From Prinia subflava (Eukaryota; Chordata; Aves; Passeriformes; Cisticolidae), in the NCBI RefSeq assembly GCF_021018805.1, contig NC_086256.1, positions 11,846,032 through 11,910,031 on the forward strand: a stretch of 64,000 nucleotides of DNA, in the 5' to 3' direction. Under the pieces are notes generated by a model, which was not told the DNA's origin, ran no database searches, and worked only from the letters and a program-made list of their open reading frames with translations. This document shows positions 25,501 to 36,707 of the stretch, one piece after another. Position 1 is the first letter of the stretch. The number at the start of each line of letters is the position of its first letter. The position numbers and the translations under genes are program-made.

Positions 25501-28500
25501 GCAGCAAACACTGTCTGGGATTTCCCAGAGCACCTCCTCTACTGCCTGCCTGTTCTCTCCCCCTCCCCAGCCTTTTTGTGGATCTCCAACCATGCAGCAG
25601 GTGTACTCAGAGCAGGAAGAATGCAGAGTTGCAGAGCTCTGTCTACTTGCCACCTACATGCTATGAGCAAGTGCTGCTTCAATAGGATGGATGCATACCT
25701 ACTGCTAATTCTTGTATCTATTAATTCTATCAATGTAGAAAACAAACAAATAAGAGAAGGTTTACTCAGGCAGTCAAAATAGAGACTGAGTTACAATTTT
25801 AGTATCTCAGTTTTTTGGATCCCCTCCCCAAACCATGTAGCATTTTCCTATAATAAAAACTTCAAAATTGTGCTAAATCATACATTTCTATGAGGCCATC
25901 TGCATGCCTGCAGTGCAGTCATACAGGCAATTCAATATCACTGTCTTCACTACAGCAGCAAAAATATTAAATGTTCGTTTTTCAAATTTTTTTGTGTTAG
26001 TAGTTTACAGCTACTGTCATACACCAGTCTTGACACTTGGTGTCAGAATAGCAGCAGAAATTGAAAATGTGAGAAATGCAGAGATTTCATTTTGCTTTTG
26101 GTGCTTCTGAGAAGAATGAGAGTTATGAGTTGATCTCTGTATATAACTTGGTACTGCTGTTAACTAAATATGTATGTTATACATTAAGCTAAAGAATTGC
26201 ATATGTTGTCTATCACAATTAGTAATGCAGCAATACCTTTTTTTACTGTGGGCCTAGCATTGTGTTCAATGCTAAAAGTGTTACACAATCTGTTTGTAAA
26301 GAGCAGGGTAAATCAGCATTTGATTGATGACTTCAGCCATAATTTCATAGTATTTACTTTAGTCAGGTGACTAAGATATCTTTTAGTCTGCCTGTGATGT
26401 AGAGGAGGAAATGCACTGATTTCACGGCAATACCTTTTTTCTGACATTGATTTAAGAGGCAGCCAGAGCTTTGTGGACAGATTTTTGGAAGACGCATGTG
26501 ATTTTTTTACCCTACGGAAAATAACTTGCAAATTGCAGTGCTCTGTAGGTTAAAAGCTCCTGCCTTTAGCCTTAGGTACAGTTAGGCTTCAGGCACAAAG
26601 AAAATGCTTAAGCTGCAGCTTAAGCACTAAGAATAGCCCCAGAGGAGATGAGAGACAAGATCCAGATCCTGCTGGGCAAGTGGGTGCTGAATTCCTGTTA
26701 ATTTCAGCAGAATTTGGTGAGGGTACAGAAATAAGAGCCAAGCCTCTGTGGGAAATTATTTTCATTTTTCTTCCTCTGAGCTGAATGTGAAATAAGTATA
26801 ATCTACTGGTTGGATATCCCTCTACATGTACATACAGGCTGTCTCAGCTACTCTAGGCAAGGCTTGTAGCACAGAATTAAAGATTTGTACCAGTCACAAG
26901 CTGGCCCTCTGTGAATTGTGAAAAATGAACAGAAACAAAGTAAAGGCAGCATAACACAAACCCTGCATTTTAATTATATGGACATGAAAAATAGTTTCTG
27001 TGATAGCCAATGTTTTGGTCTGAAGTACTGCAAATAAAGGTTATGTCAAATCATGAGTTTTAAGGTGATAATGGTGACAGAATTTGAAAAATATGGGTTT
27101 TTTATCAGGAATGACTTTTTGAAACAAGTCTAGCAGAAATGATGACAATCTTAAGGGTATTTTAAACTGTCCTTGAAGCAATAAAAGGATTAAGAAAAAG
27201 TGTTGATCCTAAGTATATATATATATATATATATGAGTCTGTGACATACCTATTTGTATCATGAAAGCTAATAAAATTTACTTTTCAAGACCTGTTCAGC
27301 ATAATAATCTAGATTTGTGACTACTTATGCAAGAATGATGAGTTGAAATCTATCTGAGCAAAATTAATATATATTAAAGTATTGTCTTCAAGAAAGAAGA
27401 AAGGCCCGCTGTTAAGAGGAGGAATAATCTTCTAGAGAAGACAGGTCAATTAAAAGCAATTCTGCAAAATTGTCTCTTCTCTTCTAGCACTTTCCAGATT
27501 TACTATGTAACTCCCATGTCAGTAAGTAAATTAAAGCCTTGCCACTCTTGAATGTAAAATTGCATCCTGGAACAAGAAACCCAAATCTTAAATGATTCCA
27601 TGCTCCATTTACTAACTTGGGTGCCCTTACAAAAGATTAAACAAGAAAAGCAGAATTGAGGTAAAGGAAACTTTATGTGAACCAGATACTCTTCCTAGAG
27701 ATTTATCAGCTGTGAAATAATTTAGGTGAAACCAGGGGAAAACCTCCTGCTTAGGGCCACTTCACCTCTGTGAGTGCTGATAAGCAAATTGTTAGCTCAG
27801 CTCAACGTGGCTCATCATCACCTGCTTAGCAGGAGTGTTTGCACCATCGCATCAGTGAAAGACAGAAATGTTGCAATGCTGAACTTGCTATGTGCCTGTC
27901 GGTAAAGACCAGAATAAATCAGCAGCTGGCTAGTGACTTCAGCCATTATCTAATATGAAGGTATAAATACTTTTCTGTAGAATAGGGAAATAAAATTACA
28001 CAAGGTGCATATATGAAATGAATGCCATAGGCCTGCTTAGATATATTGGTCAATGGGAGTCCTAGCCTCAGTGCAGTTGAGCAGATATTAGAATTTAAAG
28101 AGAAGAAATTGTCAGCAAAGCTGTACTTTGAACAGTTAATTTATAATTTGATTTTTTCGTAGTCTAGATCTCGATTAGAATAAAATGTGAAGATATTTTA
28201 ACAATCAAAACAGATACCTTATATTCTGCTGTACTCTATATTTAGTTTTGTTTGGTATTTTATTTTTGTTGGGTTTTTTTTGTTATTGTTGTTGGTTTTA
28301 GAAAAGCTGGAGCCAAGGTCCAAGGGCAGAACTCTGTCAGAGGCTAAAATCTCCAAGGGGAGAGAAACACTTCGCCTAAGAAGCAAAGGCCCTGCTACAG
28401 TGGAGGAAATGGTATGGTGTGCTATATACCCTTCAGTAGTTTAATCACCTAGCTTGTGATTTATTCTTCCCCAAGGCTGATAAGTAGGAAGGAAAAATGT

Positions 28501-31500
28501 GGAGGCTACAAAGCTTGTGGGACTAAAGAGAACAACTAAAGTTGATGGCTAGCAGGGGTAAGATGGAGCTGAAGAACCTGGAGCAGAGACCCTATAGATG
28601 TCATGGATTACATGGATGAATTTAAGGTAGATTAGACCAAGAAGTGCTGAAAAGAGAGAAAAGGGGAAAAAAGAGGTGGGATGGTTGTGAAGAATTGGTT
28701 CCATTTCTGTTTCTGTCCACTGAAGTGTACAGGGTTAGTGAAAGTGTTGTTGATAGGAGAGCCTGATTAGATACATTGACATGAATTTGTGGAAAATCAG
28801 GATTAGAGTTTGGTAAATAAATGTTATTTATTCTGAGCTCTTCTAAAGCTGATGAGGATTAGATGAAGATCTGGATTGTAAGGATATGTAAGGTCCCTGT
28901 TCAGTTTGAATGTGTGAGCTGTGTGGCTTGATATTAGGAGGAAAGCTCATGTTTGTGAGAAGAGGGAAAGAGAGTGAAATAGTTTGTTTTATCTGGAGGT
29001 TTTGTAAGTCTAGGTGGCCAAGATGGGAGTAAGGATAATCACTGGCACATTGCTGGTTATTTTGAAATCTGCATGGATATAATCATACTTTTTTCTCTTC
29101 TCTCCCTTTCTTCCAACAAAGCCAACTGAAGTAGAAGAAAAAGCAATTAAAAAAGTGGATGAGCTTCTTGAAACTTACATGGGCATAAGAGATATTGAAT
29201 TAGGTGAGTTTTTAGCAGATACATTACTACAAGACTAAATGATTTCTCATTTTCTGTAGTCTAAAATTTGAGTCCTTTAGTCTCTGAATGTAAATGAAGT
29301 AAAATTTGTGCAGCCTGCAGTCTCAAAAGCTTGCCAGTATTTCTACAAATGTGTTTGTCTGATAAAAGAATCTTCCTCCCACTTCAATCCTTATGATGTA
29401 TTTACTTAATCAATCCTCTATTCATTCTGCACATTATCTATACATGAATTTTTAAATTGTTTGCTATAACTGTTACAACTGTATTCTTTCTGGATTATAT
29501 TTTCTAGTAGATCTTGTGTGTGCCATGGTTAAGGATTCTTAAGAATAAGTATGTTTATTTGCTTTTTTGCCCCTTGGCATAGACACATCAAAGTTGATTG
29601 CTAAGATTTGAACCTGAGATCATCAATGAACAAGCAGCTATTTAACAAGGGAACTGACAGAATAATTACATAAATTTATCAAAATCTCTAAAAACCTGTG
29701 TTCTGACAAACATGAGAAAACTTACAGATTATTTACTAGTTGTAAGAATCATTGATTTATAATGAAAGAAACTACTTAACCCCAGCATCATGAGTTCCTT
29801 AAAGATGCACCAAACTTGTCCTTGCAGCTGTTGCTTTTCTTTGTTATCCTGACAACAACTAAATAGGAATTTCTATTTGTGTGGTAAGAAGCTGCAGTCT
29901 AGCTGTTGTAGCCTGCTGGGGCTGGTGTAGTCCTCCCAGGATCTTGTGGAACTGCTGGTGCTGAGACAAAGAGGAAAGTATTTATTATTATGGTAATATC
30001 TTAAAAGACTCAGCCAAGAAAAAGGAAAGAATAAGCTAAATGGAAAGTGATCTTGAAAAGAAACCTTTCATGAGAGAGAAGTGGAAAAGGCAAAGCAGAA
30101 GAGACAATAGGTCTGGCATGAAGCTACAGAGAGTGAAGCATGAGGCTGGAGGGGCAGCAGCAGAGAGGAATGAGAACAAAAAGTGCTTATCTGAATAGCC
30201 CAAAGGCCTTTGTGGGCTGCTCCTACCAGCAAGCATCTGTTTGGCAGATTCTACTAGTTTTCTCACAGGAAAAAATGTAGGTAGAACAGTATTGGTCCTT
30301 CAGTCTAAGGTGGAAGTGGGCTTCCTGGTATAGAAGAGAGGCCAAAGCTGCCCAAAACTGTTTTGTAGGTTCTTATCCAGACTTTCCTATTCCCAGGAAA
30401 TTAGAGGTTCTTAAACTTTCTGTTCCCAGCAACTCTAATATACGATGCTGCTGCCTTGTAATACACTCCTGGGAGGCCTGTGTGGTGCTGAGCCATGTTT
30501 AGGTTAGGGAGGATTCCATGGCCCATCTCACTCCTGCAATCTCTGTGCCTCAGTCCATCCCTGGCTCAGGCTTCAAAGCCCTGAGTCCCCTGCCAGCTGT
30601 CCCTCTGGGAGCTGTTTTTGTCCTGCAGCTGTTGCAGTCCTGGCTCAGGCTGGCCTTCTGGAAGCTCCTGTCCTTGCAGGTTATTTCCAAGGTCTCCAGG
30701 CTCCTTGCCCTACAGGAATAAGCAGCTATAGGTGGTCTGCTTTTGGTGTCCATGGGAACAGCCCCGTGGGAACTGGTGTTCCCTGTATTTTTGGCTCTCA
30801 GTACTGTAAACAGGATGGCTCTTGCACAGTAGGCTGAGAAACTCATCTTTCAACAGATATGGTTGAGTTAATAGCCAAGTACCTGGTAGAGCTTTCTCAT
30901 GAATTTCTTGAATTTTCCCCCCCAAAAAGATCTAATGCTCTTCGTCTTTCAGTATGTAGTTTGGAAACTTAAAAAAAAAAAAAAAAAGCCTTAAAAGAAT
31001 GCTCAAAGAAGGAAGAAGGCTTTGTTCATAGGGAGGCTCTTTTCTTCCCAGCTAGGTGGTTTTGTCCCTCACCTCTTCTCTTCCTCCCCAAAAGGTAGTG
31101 AAACCAAGAGAAGCTGTCAGAAATCAAAGACTAAAGGGTTCATGTTGTTTTAGTTTGCACCTTTGAAGCCATATCCTGAAGTTCAAATCTGAGAGTCAAC
31201 AGCCAATGGTGATGACTCAAACCTCCCAACTTCAACATTTTAAAACAATTAAACAGCTCAAGGATTCTTTAGGAAAGGAGAGCTAATCACCTGTCACAAA
31301 TCTGTTCAATTAACACATGTCAGTTTTTCAGATACTGGATGTGATCAGTCACCCATGAAAATGAAATATGAGGAAAAGATTCATTCATAGAATGCCAATC
31401 ACCACTTAGCTCGGAATTTCAGTCATTACTCAAGCCAGATTAGTTCAAAATGCAAGTCATCACAATGTGCAGCTGACAAGTGATTAAGATCTCAATCATT

Positions 31501-34500
31501 GCTCGCTTCCATGCATTTCTGTTTGTCAGAATCTTTGGATGTCAAGTTAATGTTGCTCTTTCATCTCCATTAAAATGACACTTCCATGGTGTGACTGAAT
31601 TCTGAAACAGTTTCCCAGTTTTAAGCCATAAGTCAGAAAGAAGGAAAGAAAAACTAATGTTAAATTACAGACAGAATTAAAGGTGAGATAAAGCCCTTAA
31701 TTTTTGCATAGTTAAGTGTCTTGACAGTTTCAAGAATGGCTGATGAAATCTACACACAAGTCCCTAGGCTGGACCAAAATACTTAAGAATTGTTAAAGAA
31801 AATGCATGCACTTTTTTCTGGCAGGTTTTTAAATTTTATTTTCAGAGATCAAAATGCTTTATTTTCAGAGAGCTATTTTCAGAAATCTAAAGATTTACAT
31901 ACCTGCTTTTAGGTGCATTTTTACCTTTTTACTTCCTTATTCCTTTGTACTGAAAACTGGACTTAATCCAGAGAAGGGACAGCTGGCTCTGGAAATGTAT
32001 TCCTCAGCCATTTTATGGGCACATTAGAAATTGGGCCAAGGCTTGACTTCAGCATTCTTTAAAACATAAGTACACAGCTGAGAGATAATTCAGGTTATTT
32101 TAAATTCTATGAGTGCTTTCTGGTAAAGGAATTTGAGCAGTTGAATAATAGGAGTGACTCAGAAAACAGTGTTAGTGAAAAATATTGGCATTTATTTTTT
32201 TTTTAATCAGTAAGACTCCAATTTTTATGGACTTTATTTAATCCCAAAAGTTCTGGGTGGGAGGAAGCCTGGATCTAACCCCAGAATGCTACTGATTCTA
32301 AATCATGGCAAAAGGGCTTCCCATCCAGATTTTTTTCAGCATCTTTTGCCTTCATCCACCAATATTTTGTTCCCCATTGTCCTGTTTTTCCACTTTTGGA
32401 TGATTATTTCCTTTCTGTTGCTCTCTATAACATTATCAGACATCATGTACCATAGAATCATTAGGGTTGGAAAAGACCTCCAATACCACCGAGTCCAACC
32501 TTTGACCAAACACCACCATCTCAGCTAAACATGGGCTAAGTGTCTCACCCAGTCATTTTGTGAATACTTCCAGCTGTGGTGACTCCACCACTTCCCTGTG
32601 CAGCCCATTCCCACTCTTAACCCCCCTTCCAGTGAAGGAGTTTTTCCTGATGTGCAGCCTGACCATCCCCTGGTGCAATCACAGCCTGCCAGCTTCTCTG
32701 GGAGAAAGGTGTGGGGAGCAGTACCAAAGGCTTTACTGGAGTCCAGGGAGACACAGCCACAGCCCTGCCCTCATCCTGTGGGTGGCTCACCTGGTCATAA
32801 AAGGAGATCAGGCTGGTCAGGCAGGACCTGCCTTCCCTAAACCCATCCTGGCTGAGCAGGATCCCCTGTTTGTCCTGTACATGTTGTGTGATCACACTCA
32901 AGATAGTCTGTTTAATAACCTTCCATCACTGGGATCAGGCTGAAAATATCCTTGTATATTCTTTGTTTAAAAAATTTAAAATCTACTTCTCAATTTTTGA
33001 CTTAATGTTTCAAACTTACCATCTAGTCAAAATATCTTAACAGGTTTAAACCTCTTTTGTTACCCAAGCTTTTTCTCTTGGCTCGCAAATCCAACTATCA
33101 ATATTCAATAGATATTTTATCTCTAAATGTTTTAACTGAAGTCTGTTGTTTTCTTCTCCTTCTGTCACCAGACTTCCTTTTATTGTATACATCCTGGGGT
33201 ATATCGTTTATGGCTGTTAATTTACTCTGAAAGAGTAATAATAGTTTTTTGATAAAAGGAAGGGCAGTAAATCCAGTTAAACAAAAAAAAAAAAAATCAA
33301 GAAGAATTAGTACTTAAGAAAAAGCAACAAGAAGAAATATTTCTAATAGTTCTTGAGTACCAGATCTGACAATGTTCAACATGAAACTTAAACCAAGTAA
33401 TTTTAACTACTGGAAACTGCAATAACATGTTTCATTTTCTGCTTTAGAATGACAGGACACAACAATAATATTTATTACCTTTCAATGAACGCAGCACTTC
33501 TAATAGCATTACTGCTAATAAATATAGAGGCTTTTGTCAGGACTTCTGAAAAAGGTTTTTTTCAGATGTTACAGTATAGGATATAGGTACCAAAACCACT
33601 GTAAGGTAGATAATAAGGATGGCAGGCAGAAGGTAGCTTTCATGGCTTGTGCCCCATGTGTCTATTAAAAATGAAAATAAGGATTTTGTGGAAGATCTTT
33701 GAAGTTATTTTAAAGGAGATATATTTGAAAAGCCAACATATTACTTTGTTCATATTCTGGGAAGCCTGATACTAACTTCTCAGTTAAAGTTGACAAGACT
33801 TCTAATTCCTTTCACCACTTTTAAGACTGCCGAACTTTTCACATTTTATGTAAAAATTAATCAGATATTAACATTGCCTGAAGTGAAATGAAAAACGAAA
33901 ATCTGAGAACAATTGAGGCTCTTTTGACCGTGGAAAAATATTCTATTGGAATAAAATTCCTGTAATCACTTATTGTGCAGCCCTTACAAGAAGCAATGGG
34001 GAAAAGGGAGGGGAGTAGAGACAATTTGGCACGAAGCTGTCACTCTTTGAGAACCGGCAAAGTTTTCTTCAAGCTGGCAAGGCTCTGCTGAATGCCTTGG
34101 CAGCCGGCTGGCTTTGATTCGCCCTGGGAATTCCCAATGGCAGATGCCACTGTGTGAACAGCAGCTGTGCCGCCCTGGGAACGGCGTCCCGCGGCTGTGG
34201 AGCTGCCTGGGGAAACGGGAGTGTGTTCCCGGGGCGGCGGAGAGACCGGCTGAGGGCACTGAGGGCACTGAGGGCACTGAGGGCACTGAGGGCACTGAGG
34301 GCACTGAGGGCACTGAGGGCAGCGCAGGGGCTGTGCCCGGCAGAGCCCGGCGGGGCGCGGCAGTACAGCCGGGCTGGCGCTGGAGGTCAGCACCGCCCCG
34401 GAGCTTTCCCGGAGCTTTCCCGGAGCCCGGCTCCTCACATCGCCTGGATCTGGGAATGCCAGAGTGCTTGAGTGAATACACTGCATTAAATGTGCCCTGC

Positions 34501-36707
34501 AGCGCTGATTAGACTTAGTACCGATTAAAATGGGGGTTTTTTTGGGGTTTTTTTTGGTTTTTTTTTGTTTTTTTTTTTTCCGAGGCTGCTTTAGCACGGT
34601 GGTGATGTGCTGTCGCCCTGTTCTTCTAAAGTTCTTCTTAGCCTTCTGAAGTTTACATCTTTGGAGTCAGAGCTCTCACAGTTTTTCATATAAACACAAC
34701 TCCATGTTATTCTAGTCGTCTGTTGTTTTGCATTTCTTTCTGGAGCAGGAGAGAAGTTGATGGAGTGTTGCTTTGACCAGTGTGGTTGAGGAGGTGGTAA
34801 CCCCATCCTCCAATGCACAGCCAGTGTCAGAAATGTATAAATATCAGACCAAAAATTGAACTTGCTCTCTCTCTTTCCCTATCTGAACTCTGTGTGTCCA
34901 TGTCGTTCATTTCATGTCGTACTGCAACAGTGTTCTGATTCTTGCTTGATCTGTTAAGTTTTTAGTGCATTTTGTTTTTAAGTTTTGTAAATCTATAATA
35001 AACCAGTTTTTAGATTTTATTTAAATATTTGAGAAGGTCAGTCTTTAAAGAAAATTGTGTTTGAAGTTGCACTTTCTGTTAAAGACAGTTTATTATGTGC
35101 AATTTTGAAGCTTCAGCTTCAGACTGTGATATAATGCCTTGTTTTATTGCTGCTGTCTGTCATATGGTTCTTCATATCTCTTGGCCAATTTCTCTTAAAA
35201 ATGACTAAATTCCTCACTCCCACCCTGTTTGAACACTTGTCTAGGCTCTTACTCCTTCGATGGCAGCTTTTTCTAAATATCTGGTGTAGCAATATCTCGA
35301 CGTGATTGCTCTTACGTCACTTTGCACAGCTCTTTTCTCTCCACCCTTCTCCCAGTGTCTACAAAAAGTAAGTTCACATCCTGCTTCATATCTAGAAATC
35401 TGTGAAGTTTCAATTATACACTTCATCTCATTATCTCCAGGCTTGCTTCCCAGTAAGTACCTTCTTGTGCCACATTGTCAGGAAATACAGAGTGGTGTTG
35501 ATAGAACAAATCCTTGTGTGCCACTTACCAGGAACAAGAGTCCCCCATTTAATGCCCACTTCCCATCCAGACTTGTCTGAATCAGAGTCCCAGGAACTTC
35601 ATGGGGGAACCCAGAGAGAATCAGTGCAACAGGGATAGGGTTTCTTCTGGAAGGGTCTTGAGGGTCCTTGAGAACCACTAGTGGTGCCTGGGAAGCTGAG
35701 GTACACTTACTTGAACTGTCTCCATCACATCAGTTTTTTTTTGTCAAGATCTACATAAATCTTCTTGGACAGCTTTGTGTAGTTTGACACACTGTGATTG
35801 TGTTTGGAGCCTCACATCTGAACACAGTTAAAACCAAAACATCAAGTTTCCTCAGAGTTATTGTTGTTGACATTTACAATGTGGAATATGGCTCAAGCTT
35901 GCTTACAGCTTGTTACATGTTTGCACAACAGCAAGAACTGTTTGCCACAAGTTCATAACTGTCAATAAATTTGAGCTAAGTTTTAGGTCAACAAAATAAA
36001 ATTAAATAAATTGAGTAAAACTTCAGAGCGGGGAAAGTTTATTTTTGTTTTTATCAGAGAGATTTTGCCGTGTTGATTCAATACAGTGGTAGATGGCAGA
36101 CTGCCCCACTGAAGATGTTTTTCCGTGGCTTCAACACTTCCTTCCATTTCTCAGGCACTATATTATGTTTTACATTTGGACATTCTTCTAAGAAAATGCT
36201 AGAAGCTATCAAATCCTTCACTTTGACACTTGAATTTGATATGCTCATGAAGAAAGTGGTGGTTATTTGATGTTTAACAAAAGATGGAGGACACCTTGCA
36301 GTTAAATGCAGGTGTGTAAAGTAATCCCAAAATGAAGCAGAGTTTGATATTTCATCTATTGTACTGTAGCATCATTTTCCTGTGAAGAGAGGCTGTGAAG
36401 CAGAGACACAGGTCAGGAAATAAACCGTATTCAGCAGTGCTCTTTGTGCTGAATGTGTCTGACATTCAAATAGACATCTCAAAGCTATCTTGGCCCTGTG
36501 TGTTAGCTGTCACTCTCATGATAATTGTGTTATTTTGCTTTGTTCTCTTTAGCTGCAACAATTGTGGAAGCTGGGAGAGACAAGAAAAACCCAGATGAAT
36601 TCGCAGTGGCATTGGATGAAACTCTTGGAGACTTTGCATTTCCAGATGAGTTTGTATTTGATGTTTGGGGAGCAATAGGTGATGCTAAGCAAGGACGACT
36701 GGAATGA
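13322..36707 (+). CDS. GIPC2: GIPC PDZ domain containing family member 2
   Basis: Six coding exons (13322-13561, 21286-21471, 24873-25053, 28302-28411, 29122-29203, 36553-36707) splice to 317 codons; human GIPC2 has 315. The protein is a cytosolic adaptor: its PDZ domain binds C-terminal tails of membrane receptors, and GIPC family C-terminal GH2 domains bind myosin VI for endosomal transport. The conserved start [10 protein letters not shown] is followed by an Ala/Pro-rich stretch and the N-terminal GH1 region. The PDZ domain spans about residues 116-199, with its carboxylate-binding loop as LGLTI (127-131). The C-terminal GH2 region includes MGIRDIEL and [20 protein letters not shown]. All junctions are GT/AG and the frame is intact. 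GIPC1 and GIPC3 are alternatives, but the start, the ITDNG motif and the DNAJB4 neighbour favour GIPC2. Confidence 0.96.
18020..18110. repeat. A/C-rich low-complexity tract
   Basis: About 90 bases almost entirely A and C, with CAA, CAAA and poly-C runs. It may be a decayed simple repeat or the tail of an old retroposed sequence; no element body is recognised beside it. Confidence 0.75.
19685..19703. repeat. (ATT)n microsatellite
   Basis: Short trinucleotide ATT run in GIPC2 intron 1. Confidence 0.8.
21286..21471 (+). CDS. GIPC2: GIPC2 coding exon 2 (GH1 end, PDZ start)
   Basis: Encodes residues 81-142. It contains [25 protein letters not shown] and the PDZ ligand-binding loop LGLTITDNG. The acceptor is CTGCACAG|ATC and the donor is AAG|GTAAAC; both ends are phase 0. 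Confidence 0.95.
21472..24872 (+). other. GIPC2 intron 2
   Basis: 3.4-kb AT-rich intron. It holds a 9-bp inverted repeat at 22391-22412 and a full CRE octamer at 24020-24027. No coding sequence or mobile element is recognised. Confidence 0.7.
24873..25053 (+). CDS. GIPC2: GIPC2 coding exon 3 (PDZ core)
   Basis: Encodes residues 143-202 plus one base. It completes the PDZ domain: [22 protein letters not shown] and HYEVAKML are typical PDZ strand and helix motifs. The acceptor is AACAG|CGA and the donor is TTTG|GTGAGT, ending in phase 1. Confidence 0.95.
26605..26626. repeat. 22-bp perfect palindrome
   Basis: The left arm TGCTTAAGCTG is followed directly by its exact reverse complement, with no spacer. 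See findings. Confidence 0.95.
27214..27234. repeat. (TA)n microsatellite
   Basis: Uninterrupted TA dinucleotide run of about 10 units in GIPC2 intron 3; likely polymorphic. Confidence 0.9.
28302..28411 (+). CDS. GIPC2: GIPC2 coding exon 4 (PDZ-GH2 linker)
   Basis: Completes Glu203 across the junction and encodes through Met239. The first half ([20 protein letters not shown]) is a poorly conserved basic linker. The second half, [15 protein letters not shown], is a family hallmark. The acceptor is TTTTAG|AA and the donor is ATG|GTATGG; it exits in phase 0. Confidence 0.93.
28412..29121 (+). other. GIPC2 intron 4
   Basis: 0.7-kb intron with a T/C-rich stretch ahead of the acceptor. Nothing else is recognisable. 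Confidence 0.8.
29122..29203 (+). CDS. GIPC2: GIPC2 coding exon 5 (GH2)
   Basis: Encodes residues 240-266 ([20 protein letters not shown] then GIRDIEL) plus one base. The acceptor is AACAAAG|CCA, a weak site without a strong pyrimidine run at its end, but the frame and homology fix it. The donor is TTAG|GTGAGT, phase 1. Confidence 0.94.
32450..32945 (-). mobile_element. CR1 LINE fragment, minus strand, internally deleted
   Basis: Read on the + strand it opens with CATAGAATCATTAGGGTTGG, the reverse complement of a CR1 3' end. It continues through the 3' region (GGAGTTTTTCCTGATGTGCA). Near 32705-32720 it jumps to the reverse-transcriptase region (CAAAGGCTTTACTGGAGTCC, CACCTGGTCATAAAAGGAGA, ATAACCTTCCATCACTGG). 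The sequence normally between these two parts is missing. It is non-coding and truncated at its 5' end. Confidence 0.88.
34110..34450. promoter_or_regulatory. Intronic GC/CpG-rich island in GIPC2 intron 5
   Basis: About 340 bases of CpG-containing GC-rich sequence inside an otherwise AT-rich intron. It includes a palindromic NF-kappaB-like GGGAATTCCC (34126-34135), the 9-bp minisatellite (34252-34321) and a tandem 11-bp repeat (CGGAGCTTTCC) at 34399-34420. It could be an alternative promoter, an enhancer or merely a GC-rich repeat expansion. Function is unproven. Confidence 0.4.
34252..34321. repeat. 9-bp minisatellite, about 7.7 copies
   Basis: GAGGGCACT is repeated perfectly seven times from 34252 to 34314, followed by a partial unit. 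The perfect identity suggests active length variation. The three-codon period makes repeat peptides in all frames, but there is no sign that the region is translated. Confidence 0.95.
34532..34579. repeat. Graded G/T low-complexity tract
   Basis: Alternating G and T runs in which the G blocks shrink from five to one while the T blocks lengthen. It is low-complexity sequence on the 3' side of the intronic GC island. Confidence 0.8.
36553..36707 (+). CDS. GIPC2: GIPC2 coding exon 6 (GH2, C terminus)
   Basis: Completes Ala267 and encodes through the TGA stop. The strongly conserved [18 protein letters not shown] and [11 protein letters not shown] motifs form the myosin VI-binding GH2 region. 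The acceptor is CTCTTTAG|CT. The C terminus reads QGRLE, slightly longer than in human. Confidence 0.96.

Larger units (their letters stand above)
25054..28301 (+). other. GIPC2 intron 3
   Basis: 3.2-kb AT-rich intron. It contains a perfect 22-bp palindrome at 26605-26626 and a (TA)n tract at 27214-27234. The 3' end is a T/G-rich tract (TTTTTTTTGTTATTGTTGTT and on) before the acceptor. Confidence 0.7.
29204..36552 (+). other. GIPC2 intron 5
   Basis: 7.3-kb intron. It contains a 17-base poly-A at 30971-30987, a rearranged minus-strand CR1 copy (32450-32945), a GC-rich island with a 9-bp minisatellite (34110-34450) and a T/G tract (34532-34579). A moderately GC-rich stretch at 30470-30790 matches nothing I know. 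Confidence 0.7.

Noticed and set aside
34040..34597. Repeat-peptide frames on both strands over the 9-bp minisatellite
   Set aside because: The 9-bp period forces simple peptide repeats in every frame. There is no homology or splice support for a protein.
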